In this document: piece by piece, positions 26,190 through 37,868 of the stretch | How positions within the stretch are numbered: the first letter of the stretch is position 1 | How the letters are laid out: every line of letters begins with the position of its first letter | DNA from: Marchantia polymorpha subsp. ruderalis | Lineage: Eukaryota > Streptophyta > Marchantiopsida > Marchantiales > Marchantiaceae | Length of the DNA stretch: 64,000 nucleotides | Direction: 5' to 3' | Assembly: GCA_037833965.1 (NCBI GenBank) | Contig: AP031356.1 | Coordinates: 13,786,501-13,850,500, forward strand | Notes under the pieces: model-generated | Database searches by the model: none | What the model saw: only the letters and a program-made list of their open reading frames with translations | What the model was told of the DNA's origin: nothing | Translations under genes and position numbers: made by a program

Positions 26190-27544
26190 ACTAATTCTCA
26201 CAAAATCTACCTAAATATTCAAACTGAACATTCAAATCATCCCACACATCATTGAAGTTTGTGACATGATTATGCTTACAGATTTGATCTTTTACTCCCA
26301 CCTTGTAGTTATAAGCATGAAGAAGTTGCTTGTGATATGTTTCAATCATATCAACATAATATTTGCATTATAATTGTTTCCTGCGATCGCGATATGGATC
26401 AAAAACCTTTGAAATAAATTCTAATGTACGCATCTTAACCAATTCACAAGGTATCACTTCAGGCGTCGCATGCATTCAAACCTGGTTTCAAATGTATCTT
26501 TCTGCTTCAACATTAGAAATGATTTCAACTAACTGAAAACTATAATGAGCAATCTATTTTACAATTTTCATTCTTTCATACGAAATCATGTTGTGAAATA
26601 AATCTCGAATCCAAGATACTTGATCATGAATATGAACAATTACATTACTTATTATTATACATCATTGTCCACGTTGGTAATATTCATCGTCCACCAGCAT
26701 CATGTACTCAACATTAGTTCAAATTTTCTTAATTTCTAAGATACTGCACAAATTGATCACTAATTTTTTTGATTTTAGTTTGCTGCTGCGACAAAATCAT
26801 GTCTCTTGACTATAAAATAATCAATGTGGTAAGTCATGATGATAATATAGTAACTATGATCGACGTAATAATCCACCAAGAGAGCGACAAAGCATAAACA
26901 TGTTGCTTCTGTTCAATGTGGACAAACAAACGTCGACGACTGTCGATCATTCAACAAATCATGTTTCTAAAATGTGACCAACAATTTGTATCCTTAGTAC
27001 ATGTGCTGCCCATTTCAGTAATAGGATTTGATTGTTGTCGGAGTTGTACAGAGAAAGCATGAGCCAATTTATAATATTCTTCACCTTGTAAACTATTGGT
27101 ACCTAATTTGATCACAAGATCAATTTGATGAAGAGTACAACATATACGAAGAATCAGATGAGTAGCTTCTTTGTCAAGAAGAGTCACAATCCCACCAACA
27201 TATCAAGTATTTGTTCTCTCACTATCGATTGTAACACTAAGAAGCTCATCGTGCCAGAGTTCGTACAAACTATTCAAGATTTTTATAATCATAGTCACAA
27301 TATTAATTGTTGTGTGACGATCAAAATGTGGAAACACGACAAGATGCAAATTATTAAGTTTACCTTTAACCCAGACTCGAAAGCGTATGTAGAGGAAAGT
27401 TTTCTCTAGATGTCCACTTCCATCAAATGCCAAGGCAAAAGTCCACACTTCAGGATGTGCTAAAATATCGGCAATGATTTGAAGGTTTGTGCCAACAATA
27501 GTTCGGATGTATTGACAAACTATGTGATCATTCAATGTTGTCAA
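26190..27544 (-). pseudogene. Decayed hAT-like transposase fragment
   Basis: Three open pieces on the minus strand follow one another. The first (27,544-27,203) has WTFALAFDGSGHLEKTFLYI, LHLVVFPHFDRHT, and VTIDSERTNT with acidic residues where hAT-like transposases carry catalytic Asp. The second (27,187-26,951) has RICCTLHQIDLVIKLG, the conserved CxxH and HQxDLV block, and SNPITEMGSTC. The third (about 26,364-26,190) has YHKQLLHAYNYKVGV and a following WDDL block. The order matches a transposase family that is common in plants and protists. Intervening stops show that it is non-functional. No terminal repeats were found. Confidence 0.65.
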
Positions 27545-29960
27545 TTTTGTGTTATTGGTGTGTGTTTATGATGTTTGATCACAGCTGCCGTCTGGAAAAA
27601 TGAGAGATCTGCTGATGTGTGATGAATGCAAAGATTGAATCAAAGTATAATCTTAACTTTGAATGATATGACCCATCACCCTGAATCTTGAAAAGTTTCA
27701 TCGCGTTTACCAAAGTGATCGACTCCTCGTCTTACTTCTCATCATCTCCTATATTGAAGAACATTTTTCGGAAAATAATCTTCATGATTGAAGCTTTGAT
27801 TTTGAATATAAGCGCTATGAAATCTTCGTAGAAATAGGATTCAACTTTCCATGTTACATTCAAGAAATATTTCTACTTATTCTACTTCGACAAAGCTTGA
27901 TACTTGGTTCATGCATTTGCATGTTGTTTTTTATGATGATTTTTGTACAATTCGAGACGGAAGGTATGCCACACCATGACGTTTTGTGTACTTTGTCTCT
28001 TCACTTCTCACTCCCGTCGCTCTTTGTCACAGTGAACGCAAAATAGACATTGCAGTGACGTAATCTTCTTTGTTGTTTCAATGTAAGTGATTTGCAATTC
28101 TAATTCTGATTCGTGCTTGGGTTGAAAAAAAGTTAAATTTTTACGTAAATTTTGAAGCAACAATTTCTAATTTAGAACTCGACGACATAACACATGATAT
28201 CACAGAATCTGTCACAATTTAAAAATGACACGATGTAAAATACCTCGGAAAACAACGGTGGTTAAAGAGTAGAAGCTTTTGGTGTTTGTGGCAAGCTTTC
28301 TAGGCAGAGAAACAATTAAAGGAAGAGTAGCTCGCCAAGCCCCATGAAACGAGCATGGAACCCACGTTATCAAAGCAGTTAGTCGGCCATATCTTCCGTC
28401 TCACAAGACCATCCGGATAACAACAAAGCGGTTTCGAGCTCCATGTTCGACAAATTGTCTTCTTGGTTTGACGACCAATGGAAACTGCAATATGACAAGA
28501 CGATTTACAGTTGTTGTCATTCGCCTTGCATATGTGATGCACAAAGATTGTATTTTGATTCGGATTTGGTGCGGAGCGCATCAAGTAGATCTTATTGTGG
28601 AGGAAATAATGAACAATATCATAAAAAACTATTTTTATAAGTGATGATTGGATTTATTACTCATCTGACACTGTAATAAATTTGATTGCAAATATGCAAA
28701 CTACATGTCCTCATGTTGTAAATAGTTGGCAATCAATACAATAAATCATCACTTGGTTCAAAATTCATCGAACACAGTTGTTTGTTCATGTCGAATCAAA
28801 GTAGCCAACTTCCGCTCTACATCAATATTGGTGGATTATAATTCTTTCTATGCATCATTTCACCATTCAAGCAGTTGTCGCGTTTGTGTTATTCAATGGT
28901 TAATTACTCTTGTACTTTAGCAACAAAATACTTTGGATAACCTTGTTGCAATTTTCATTGTCAACTTTGGAGTGATTGGACCGTTCAACGGAGAATCAAA
29001 TGCGAGTATTGATCTTTCGACTCACCTTATAGTCTATCATTATGCGGTCTCTTTGTCTAGTTTTCATAAATTTATCATGGTTTGACTTCTTGGATTCAAA
29101 CCTCACTTAACAAAGTCATTTGAAGGTATCTAAATGATTTTCAACACGATATTGTCCTTGTTTACGTCACCGAGTTCATAAAATTTGTGTTTATCAAGAT
29201 TAAAATAACAATGTTATGATTGATTTTGGTTTTATTTCTCCAGCGTTATCACATGAGCTCATCAAGCTATCTCTAGCAAATTTTATACTAAAATTTTGAG
29301 AATATGTTTTTTGATTGAAGCATCGTCATACATATGATCAAATTGATATCATAATAGATGAGTACATCTCTTTAATTCATGTTAATAGATGTGAACTATT
29401 GATTAAGAGCATCTTCGATTTGCTTTATGGTTTTCATTCGATGTTTGATTTTCAAATTTGATGGAATTTTGTAGAATAGTTGTAATGTTTTTTCTTGGAA
29501 AAACGCTGCAACTAAGTAGATAAAATTTTTTATCAATTTTACATTGAGATAAAAATTTATTTCACAAAAAAATATCAAACTTTGAATCAAAATTAATCAT
29601 GCAAGTAAAATAATTTTTGTTCACAAAATTATTCAAACATTGATAAATATTTGATAGAAAATTTGTATTGAAAACTAAATAAACAAAATTTTTTCATAAA
29701 CTAAATCAATATCTAGAAGACTAAATTAACCAAAATTATTTTTTTTGCAAATACTAAATTCAAATTATTTGGTTAATTTAGGAGAGTGATTATTCTAACC
29801 ACTATCATCATCATAACGAACATTTAGAGTCTCATCTAGGTATCAATCATCAAAACGAAAATTTGTAGGGTCCACGGTATTCTTTCAAATTCGCACATTC
29901 GTCACTTTCAGGCTGGAAAACCCCCCTTGAAAGGCAATTTCCCGGGTTTCGAAATCGGCA
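27545..29960. other. AT-rich tract, no gene seen
   Basis: Low-complexity AT-rich DNA. A small patch at 28,300-28,600 is less AT-rich and has open frames on both strands, but neither shows a known domain; it may be another transposon scrap. Confidence 0.45.
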
Positions 29961-31240
29961 ACTCAAAAAATGAAAATGAATGTATATAAACATGAAAATT
30001 GCAGGAACCATGGTGTGGGGAAGAATGCCAGATATCGGGGATATGGCCGTCGTGCCGACGGCGGCGACAATCGAGGACCTGGTGGCAGCCCCTTGGCAAC
30101 ACAAACAGAGCGCCGTGCCATCTTATCCACTCGCGCACCAATGCCAAGCCGCCTCTCCTCGTTTGTACCTGTTCTACTCCGTCTGGACGATTGCGGCCAC
30201 GTCATCAACTCGAACCGACCTGGCATCTCGTCACCTTCTACCACGCGTCTGCATGGCAACTCCTCTCGGCCAGCATCGACATCCAGTTTCGAAGGAAACG
30301 GAGATATTGTTTTCCATTCACCTCCACGAGCTTCGTCAACTCTAATAATTAATAAACATTTATTCCCGCCCGCTTCAATTTGCGAACAACTTACCGGAAA
30401 TCCCTTTTGTGGTATGGCCCTTCAAACCAAATCGAAGAGTATGGGGACGAAAAGAGCATTCGACGAGTAACCAAATTCCAGAACATATCCAAAGCTCAAT
30501 TCTTGTGGCGGCGAGCACACGATTTTTGGTCTTCTCCGTCTCATCTTCGCCGGCTAGATGCCATCGCAGACTGTATTCCACCAATTTGGAAGCCACTCAT
30601 TCCCACGCATTACGCTTGCCGTCGGGCGAAGATATCTCGACCGAGCGACGCAGAATCCAGCGAGGGCTTTTGTGCACCAGGCCCCGCGCCGGGAAAGGGA
30701 AGCCGACGCCAAAGCTCACCCAGAGGAGGAGGAGGCGAGATAGAGCGAAGAGAATGATGACGATGATGAAGGTAGGGGCACGAAGAGATGTTTTAGTGAG
30801 AGTGTTTCAGTGTTAGTGTGGGTGGGGGGGGGGGAGGCACACTTTGCACGGACACGTAGTTCGTATCCCTCTGGTTGAGGGATACGCTTTCAAAAGAAGA
30901 GGAATATTCGCAGGGGGGATGCGGGAAACTGTCAGAGGTGGACGGCCGGGATGAGGCGATCGGCGGACGGGGCCGAGGCCGGAGGTGTGAAAAGGGCCCG
31001 GGATGGTCTGGGCCTCTCGTTGGGAAGGCTGCTCTACAACCAGAGGAAACGAGGCTCACCTCATCCTCCTCGCTCCATCCGAAGCGCGCGCTCCACACGC
31101 GATTCTCCGGCACAACACACTCGCCGCTTTTGCTCCGGGCGCTGCTGCAGTCGCGCTGCCTGCTTCTCTCCCGAGCTGACATCGAGCGCAAGCGAGCAAG
31201 CGGGCGAGCAATTGTCTTCGAAGAAATCAGAGCGGAGAAA
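29961..31240 (+). promoter_or_regulatory. GC-rich upstream region of the epimerase gene
   Basis: Composition switches abruptly from AT-rich to GC-rich at about 29,960 and stays so to the epimerase start. Long open frames on both strands (for example 29,970-30,470 and 30,793-31,323) lack recognisable domains and overlap one another, as expected for CpG-rich promoter and leader DNA. A run of 12 G (about 30,822-30,834) lies 400 bp before the start codon. Confidence 0.4.
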
Positions 31241-34200
31241 ATGGCCGCGGTGAGTATGGCAGTCGGATCCCTGGCCACGCAGGCCTGCTGCGCAGCCGGC
31301 ACGAGCTCAATCTGGGGCAGCAAGCGCAGCCTGTCGACTCAGTCTTCCAAGGCTGGCTCCTTCGTCTCCAGGTCTGTAGTGGCAGTGGTAGTTTTGAAGC
31401 TGTTCGGTTGACCATGTCTCTGAGTCCGTTGACATTTGATTGCCGTGGAGGGAGGTGAAGTGTAGTCTTTGAATGGGAGCTGAAGGTTTTAGAGCGGGCG
31501 AGGAGTGGTGCACGTTCGAGCTCCTTGGAAGGCCGGGTATGCTACTCAGGGGCGGAGGCGCTTAGAGTGCGAATGCGAATCTTACTTGAGCTGATTGGAT
31601 TTCGCAGGGCTGCTGTTCCCAAGATCACCGCCACTTCCAGGGTGGACAAATTCTCCAAGGACGACATCATCGTGTCCCCGTCCATTCTGTCTGCCAACTT
31701 TGCCAGACTGGGAGAACAGGTTCGATTATTTCCAGAAACATTTTCTTCATTCCTGTTGGTTTCGACAGCCGATGGATTCTCAAAGACTCATGTTGTGCAT
31801 CCTCGGAGTGGCAGCACTTATTTCACCGAATTTCGTCGGAATTTTGTCTGATTCTCTTCCAGTTCAATTCCTTTCGTGCCTGAATTTTGATCAAAGATAA
31901 ATTGTTCAGGTGCACAACCCTAATGATGAATTCCCCATCTCCTCGCGCATTTCCAATTCCTACGCTACACAGTACAATAGAATTTATTAGCCTTGGAAAC
32001 GCCTGTCTCTGTGCATCCCTTCTGGCATAGCTCATGCGTCGTTGTGGCATGTCAGATCAAAGCTGTCGATGACGCAGGCTGCGATTGGATTCACGTGGAT
32101 GTTATGGACGGTAGGTTCGTTCCTAACATCACAATTGGACCCCTTGTCGTCGATGCCATCCGCCCCACGACCGAACTGCCCCTCGACGTTCATCTGGTAA
32201 GGATTCATGTGTTCACGAGGGCCTTTGTGCACGTAAATGTAGGAAGAAAAGTTCCCTCAAGCGCAACATCTTTCTTTTGAGTTGTCATTTATTTAAATCC
32301 CGACAGTAGGTCCCAGTGAAGCTCTGACACCTTGTGATTTTGGGCAGATGATTGTGGAACCAGAGCAGAGAGTCGCCGACTTCATCAAAGCCGGTGCTGA
32401 CATCGTCAGTGTACACGCCGAGGTCGCAGCAACCATTCACTTGCACAGGACGATCAACCTGGTAAGTTCCCCTTGTATCCACACGCTCCCCCTTCTGGGA
32501 GACTCTCCAATTAATAGTTTCCCAAAGATGAAAGAACGCCGGGGCGGAGACATCATCCTCCTGCCCTACTAGTCAGTGAATCCTTTCTGGAAATTTCTTA
32601 TTAGTGGAAATCCCATCGCATGTCTGCGTATGTAGTTAGCACTTGATCCAGACGGTTTACTTTCTGATCAACTCTTCTTGCAGCTTTTCATGATCTAAAT
32701 TTCGTTGCCCATATCCGTGACGCAGATCAAGAGTTTGGGAGCGAAGGCCGGAGTGGTTTTGAACCCTGGTACCCCTCTGTCAGCCATCGAATACGTCCTG
32801 GAAGGTATTGGTTGCACCTAATTGTCAGCTTTCATTGACCTCTTCCTTCTTTTTCCAGAAATTAATTCGCTAATATGAAGCGCAAGAAACGCCCTTATAA
32901 GGAAAATCCGCACGACATGTGGTACCACACTTGTGAACCGTACCAATCTCCTTTTGCCACCGTCTTGATGTCAAAGCGTGCAGCAGTAGCAGCTAAGTTC
33001 CCTGAAAATCTGTGTCATGTTTGTGCATCTTGAGCACGGGGAATGCTAAACAATTAGAGCAATTCTAATCTTATGTCAAACGCATAATAAATAGCTTTTA
33101 CATTCCTCCCAGACCTCCAGAAAAGTACTGGGTCGAATTTGAGTGGCTAATATGATTGAAGCCATTCAACTCAGTTCTGCGTTGCACTGATGTACTTACT
33201 CTTGCCCTGCTAGTGCCTACTGAACTGCAGCTCGTATGTCAGTTGTGTCAAATGATAAGAATCATACAATCCGAGAGTTAGTCGTCACTGAAGTTTGTTT
33301 ACGGCGGATGCCTCCATCTCGAGATATATCCTTCGTCGAGGAAGTCAGTACTCAGGCTCATTACCGATATTGCTTCTGTTATGTGCACAGAGGTTGACCT
33401 CGTTCTAATCATGTCTGTCAACCCCGGATTCGGTGGACAAAGCTTCATCGAAAGCCAAGTGAAGAAGATCAGGGATCTCAGAAAGATATGTCAAGAAAAG
33501 GTGAATTGCTTCTTTCAGTTTCACCTCTACTTTGCCCACTGCATTAAAGATTTGGAAGAGTTCGTTGCTGACAAGAACCTAATTATGCTGCAGGGAATCA
33601 ACCCATGGATTGAGGTCGACGGCGGAGTCACCCCCGCCAACGCTTGGAAGGTTTGTATTTCTCTCTTAAGCTCGAATGTGTTAATCATGATCGGAAGTGA
33701 CGAGAGCTATGTCATATCAGCAATACGTAGATAATTTGAACCTGCTCATGTGAGATCGGCATCATCGACACCATCTCTCGTTCTCTTGAAGAGGTAGCAA
33801 ACGTTACCATATATTACAGTGTCTGGCGACCTGTGGATCGCTGAACGGTCACTAGGGCTAGACACGGTGACAGAAGAGCGTGGAATACGTAATTCTGGAA
33901 TTGGTGTTTTGGAATGAATCGTTTGGCAGCCAACAGTCACTTCCAGCCGTGAAGCTGATCGAGCTCTCTCCTTTTACAGGTCATCGAGGCTGGTGCTAAC
34001 GCATTGGTTGCTGGTTCTGCTGTCTACGGTGCCAAGAGCTACGCAGATGGTATGGATCTTTGTGACAAGAGAAATTTACTTTTTTTTATCCTGCTTGAAG
34101 TTTTACATTGCTGCTTGACGAATCTTTCAGTTCTGGTGCAGCCTCACCCCGTTCTTGGTCAAAGAGTTTCTGGTACTAACTCCTCTACATCTGTTATACT

Positions 34201-34254
34201 GCAGCTATCAAGGGAATCAAGACTAGCAAAAGGCCAATGGCCGTCGCAGCTTAG
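31241..34254 (+). CDS. RPE: Ribulose-phosphate 3-epimerase, chloroplast type
   Basis: Nine exons (31241-31371, 31608-31719, 32056-32196, 32348-32461, 32726-32804, 33391-33500, 33594-33650, 33980-34049, 34205-34254) give 287 residues. The enzyme interconverts ribulose 5-phosphate and xylulose 5-phosphate in the Calvin cycle and the pentose phosphate pathway. Visible family blocks: SPSILSANF (67-75), [12 protein letters not shown] (94-105), PLDVHL (to 128), [26 protein letters not shown] (200-211), WIEVDGGV and VAGSAV. The metal ligands H94, D96, H127 and D238 are all present, D96 and D238 also being the acid/base pair. The first ~60 residues are Ser/Ala/Lys-rich with few acids, a plastid transit peptide. 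The alternative cytosolic form would lack this part. Length matches plant plastid enzymes. Confidence 0.97.
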
Positions 34255-35474
34255 GCAGCTAAGTTCCTGCCTGCATAGCAATTTTGTGTTGCCTCTATAA
34301 GTTAGAAGAGGGGAGTACCACCTCGCAAAGGATACCTTTCTTGGAAGTGATTTTTTCTATCAATGCTGCTAAAGGAGGATTCCGAGGGAGAACTCAGTGG
34401 GCTTCGTGAAGAGAGGAGATCGGGGGAAAGCTTCTGCAAATTCACTCTCCATAGCAGTGTGTGTACATTAATTTTGCAAACTTATACCATATGCACATTC
34501 TTCTGTGTAATATTCAAGTGCAACGCCGACATTGTAAGACTAGCCTCTGGATTCCCAAATCTGAAGCACTTTTGACTCACAACCATTAAAAGGAGATTGC
34601 TGAGACCTACGGCAAATCGGTGTTTCCAAAAGACTTTCCTCCCTCTCCACGTCATACGCTTTGTTCTGAACGGATTGTATTGCAGCACTACAGTACCTGG
34701 CGTCTGACTCACTGGCTTGTCCGGATCGAAATTATCTGATTGAACAGTTTCACTGTCCAAGCCGCCCCTTGTTGAAGACTAAGAGGCAAAGTGTACGAAT
34801 TCTGACTATTCTCGACGATCATGTTATTACGTTAATGTTAGCTTTCCATACTTGGAGATTAATTTTCGGGACAGGCATAGCGTCTTGTTGGAAATCGGGT
34901 AGGTGTCATCACAACAAGTGGTGGACTTCACAGACCTGATGGAAGAAGGAAGTGAGGTCTCCAAAGAAGAGAGCAAAAAGGTGAACTGATATTAACAAAC
35001 TCGCATTACACCTCTCAATCAAGTGAAAACAGCGGAAATGCAATTTTACACGAAGAGAATTGCGTCCAGTAAATACTTGACTCCTGCTGCATGCCAGCAA
35101 CTACCCACCTCTTCAAATTCGAGTTTAGTGGTTGTGATAACGTGGAAGAAATAACCCATTCCGGTTTGATACCGTCACCAAACGTTTATTCGGTAAGAAC
35201 TCGACATCCATTCCCTGGCGAAATCTACCTACACGAGAGATACGAATACAGTGATGTAGACTTGCGGCCTGAGCTTCTACAACAAAGCGCACGTATCGAA
35301 AAGTCGATCAGATCAGTACATACAACACACAAAAATCGTTACCAGCCAGACGCTTGACCCACAACATCGGCGCGACACTTCGGCCTCTAGTCTCTTCCTC
35401 ATAGGTGCTCCGCTCTTTTGGGACGCCAATTCTCTCGCACACTCGAAGATGAGGCTTCGAGGATGTTTGTGTTA
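34255..35474. other. Intergenic region after the epimerase
   Basis: Begins with the epimerase 3' UTR. One ATG-started frame of 88 codons at 35,091-35,357 (+) is the best open frame, but has no recognised domain and no supporting context, so I do not call it a gene. Confidence 0.45.
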
Positions 35475-36345
35475 GTACAATAGTGACACATAATCGTTCT
35501 AGGGTTTTATGTCACTATTCGGAGGTGTCACTCCCAAGAGGATATCTAATCTTTTCCCCGCGTTATTTGTGTTCGGTGGGCGTTTCTTTCTTTCTCCTCC
35601 AATCTGTCATAGTGCCTTGGGGGCGTTTCTTTCTCTCTCGCTACAATCTGTCACAGTTGTTATGCATTAGATAGTCGTTTTGAGTGAGTTTTTTTTCTCT
35701 CTTAATTTACACCCGTTTTTATTCACACATGTCTAAACGCAAGCGTTGTTTGGACGTGAAGACGAAATTGGAAATTTTGGAAAATCTGAATCAGCTCGGA
35801 GCCACCCATGAAAATTCGAAAATTGAAATCTTTCGACTTGTTTTCCTCCTCATGGATTTGGCTCCAATCTGAACAACTTGAAAAGGCGTGAAAATATCCC
35901 ACTGGTAGAACCGAACTGTTCTTCTTTCCGCTCGATTTGTCTCAATTTCCTTCCAGCACTCTTTCCACAAGGGTTTAAACATTGCACAACCAAATTGCAA
36001 CGAGTGATGAGAGACAGACGTCTAATATCGTCGACGTCTTCGCTCACATCATTTGATCAATGACACGGATTCAATGTCTGAGAATATTGTAACCACTGAG
36101 AAGAATCGGGATAGACCAATCAGCAAGCTCCGAAAGTAGACTTTTAACTTTGAACAAAGACTTTTGGTAATTATGATAGCTATTAAAGGTCGACATAGTC
36201 ACTCTTGAAAAATCTAATGACACTATTAACAATAGTGACGTGCTGTTGTTATTGGATAAAATTACCCATTAGAAACTAATGGTTCTTCACTTTCATGTCA
36301 CTAATGGGAGGATGTTACTCACAAGAGGTGACACTATCGGGAGGT
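35475..36345 (+). mobile_element. Possible decayed pogo/Tigger-like DNA transposon
   Basis: A frame at 35,729 starts MSKRKRCLDVKTKLEILENL, which resembles the CENP-B/Psq-type helix-turn-helix at the N-terminus of pogo and Tigger transposases (basic KRKR followed by KxxILExL). It stops after 47 codons. The segment is bounded by related sequences: atgtcactattcggaggtgt at about 35,510 and atgtcactaatgggaggatg at about 36,295, each next to acaagagg or ccaagagg. A hairpin (aatagtgac...gtcactatt) sits at the left end. The DDE domain was not found, so the assignment is tentative. Confidence 0.28.
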
Positions 36346-37418
36346 TTAACTCTGTACTCAGCGTATCGAAGAAATGTAAAGAAACTATCTTGTTAATGTC
36401 TGGAAAATGCGCAGCAAAGCATATGCCGAGTGATCAAGTACATTGTGCGAACAGGTCAAAACTAATGGAAGGAAAACCTCAGCTTTTCGAGCTGAGTTTC
36501 ATCATTTACTGGCAGAAGGAGAAGATGTGAGACTGATGACTGGAATTTTGAGAGGGCCAAAGTTTCATGCATCGGGTTGGTCGAGATGGACCACATGGAT
36601 TAGAAACCCGAAGAAGAAAACAGGGATCTAGACCGTTTTGAAAATGATAATACAAATGTGGTATTAACAATTCCTAACTCGTACAACCAGTGCACATTTA
36701 AAACCTCGGTGCAAAACTTCTTTCGAAACCTTTTCTATCTTCTTCAAGAGGACTTCAAGAGAGCTGGCTACCCCCTCGTCAGCCAGATTCTCTGGATAAT
36801 AGTGCTACACAAACGGACATGAACTCCTCATGGAGTGGAACAAGTTGATCCCTCTGATCATGATCATGTTTATCAAATTAGCTGTCCAACTAATATATTC
36901 ACGGTCAAGTTAAACGGGGACATTTCCTCTTCCGATATGGAACCCAGAGTAAACGTTTCTGCGGTTGTCGAGTACCACTATTGGGCAAGAAGAAACTCTA
37001 GAAGCTATTGGGATCTGCAGCTGCAAATATAGTTACTGATCTAGGACACTGGTGACCGTACCGTTGTACGAACCATTTGAATTCCTCCATGCTCGAAGGA
37101 GTATACTTTCGCCAGTTGACACTTCACCACTCGCTGCCTACATCAGCATGACGGTGGAAAATCAGTATGTTCCCGGCATTGGGCTGGCAGTGTACACAAA
37201 GAGCAGTGTACATACGGAGGGTCATTTCTAGCTTTAAAAAGGATGAGCAATGGTTCTTTCTCTGATGGTGACAGCAATTCATACCAGCTATTAAAGAATT
37301 ACCGAATTGTGGGAAGGTCCAATACCTTTGCAAAGCGGAAGGCGATCACCACCAATAGTCAGATCTACCAGATCGAGTCTCCCTTTCAGAGACCTCTCGT
37401 GACTGCCCAAAGGAGTGA
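36346..37418. other. Intergenic region with short unassigned frames
   Basis: Short open frames on both strands (for example 36,835-37,032, +) have no recognised domain. Composition is balanced, unlike the AT-rich tracts, so a small unrecognised exon cannot be excluded. Confidence 0.35.
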
Positions 37419-37868
37419 TCATTTCTTCTTCTTCTTGGTAGGTACTTCAAACTTAAATTCTTCTGGTAGTACTTCGACAACCGTACCTGTGACTCCAGCT
37501 CCAGGCCTTATTTTGGAGAAATAAGGCGGATTTAACTTGGTGATGACAAGTGCTGGAATGCAGTTGTGTATGAGCATCGTGTAGGTTGTGAAAGGTCCAA
37601 TTCGGTAGTAATCATACGGCTCAAATCGAGGAACGTCTCTCCAAAGACCTTCATCTCTAATGCGTACGTTAGCTGGCATCGGGATTTCAACATTCGTGAC
37701 ACAATCTCGAAAGCTTATAAACGCCGTGGCCGGGTTATCTCTCCACCTTTGAATCCGAATGAACCAGGGACATCCGTGATACCGGTATTCATGATAATGG
37801 TCCCGATTCCAGTCGAATAAGAATTCTCCTTCTTTTGGATCAGGTGGAAAGTTTAAATCCAAAGGCAT
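37419..37868 (-). CDS. Unrecognised 149-residue protein, paralogue of the gene at 41,096-41,551
   Basis: An uninterrupted ATG-to-stop frame of 149 residues. I do not recognise the family. It starts MPLDLNFPPDPKEG and contains FDWNRDHYHEY, then CPWFIRIQRW, then YYRIGPFTTYTMLIHNCIPA, and ends in a lysine tail (TKKKKK). It has no signal peptide or membrane segment; aromatic residues and histidines are frequent, suggesting a beta-rich soluble domain (inference). The blocks FIRIQR, YRIxPxxxYTM and IPAL recur in the same order in the gene 3.2 kb to the right on the same strand, and this is the main reason to believe both are real. No intron is needed. Confidence 0.6.
   Translation of the reverse strand: MPLDLNFPPDPKEGEFLFDWNRDHYHEYRYHGCPWFIRIQRWRDNPATAFISFRDCVTNVEIPMPANVRIRDEGLWRDVPRFEPYDYYRIGPFTTYTMLIHNCIPALVITKLNPPYFSKIRPGAGVTGTVVEVLPEEFKFEVPTKKKKK

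Noticed and set aside
28300..28640. Opposed frames at 28.3-28.6 kb
   Set aside because: Neither strand shows a motif or splice context; probably transposon scrap.
29970..31411. Overlapping long frames before and across the first epimerase exon
   Set aside because: GC-rich promoter sequence gives long frames on both strands. Only the frame with the transit peptide and the TIM-barrel start continues into the next exon.
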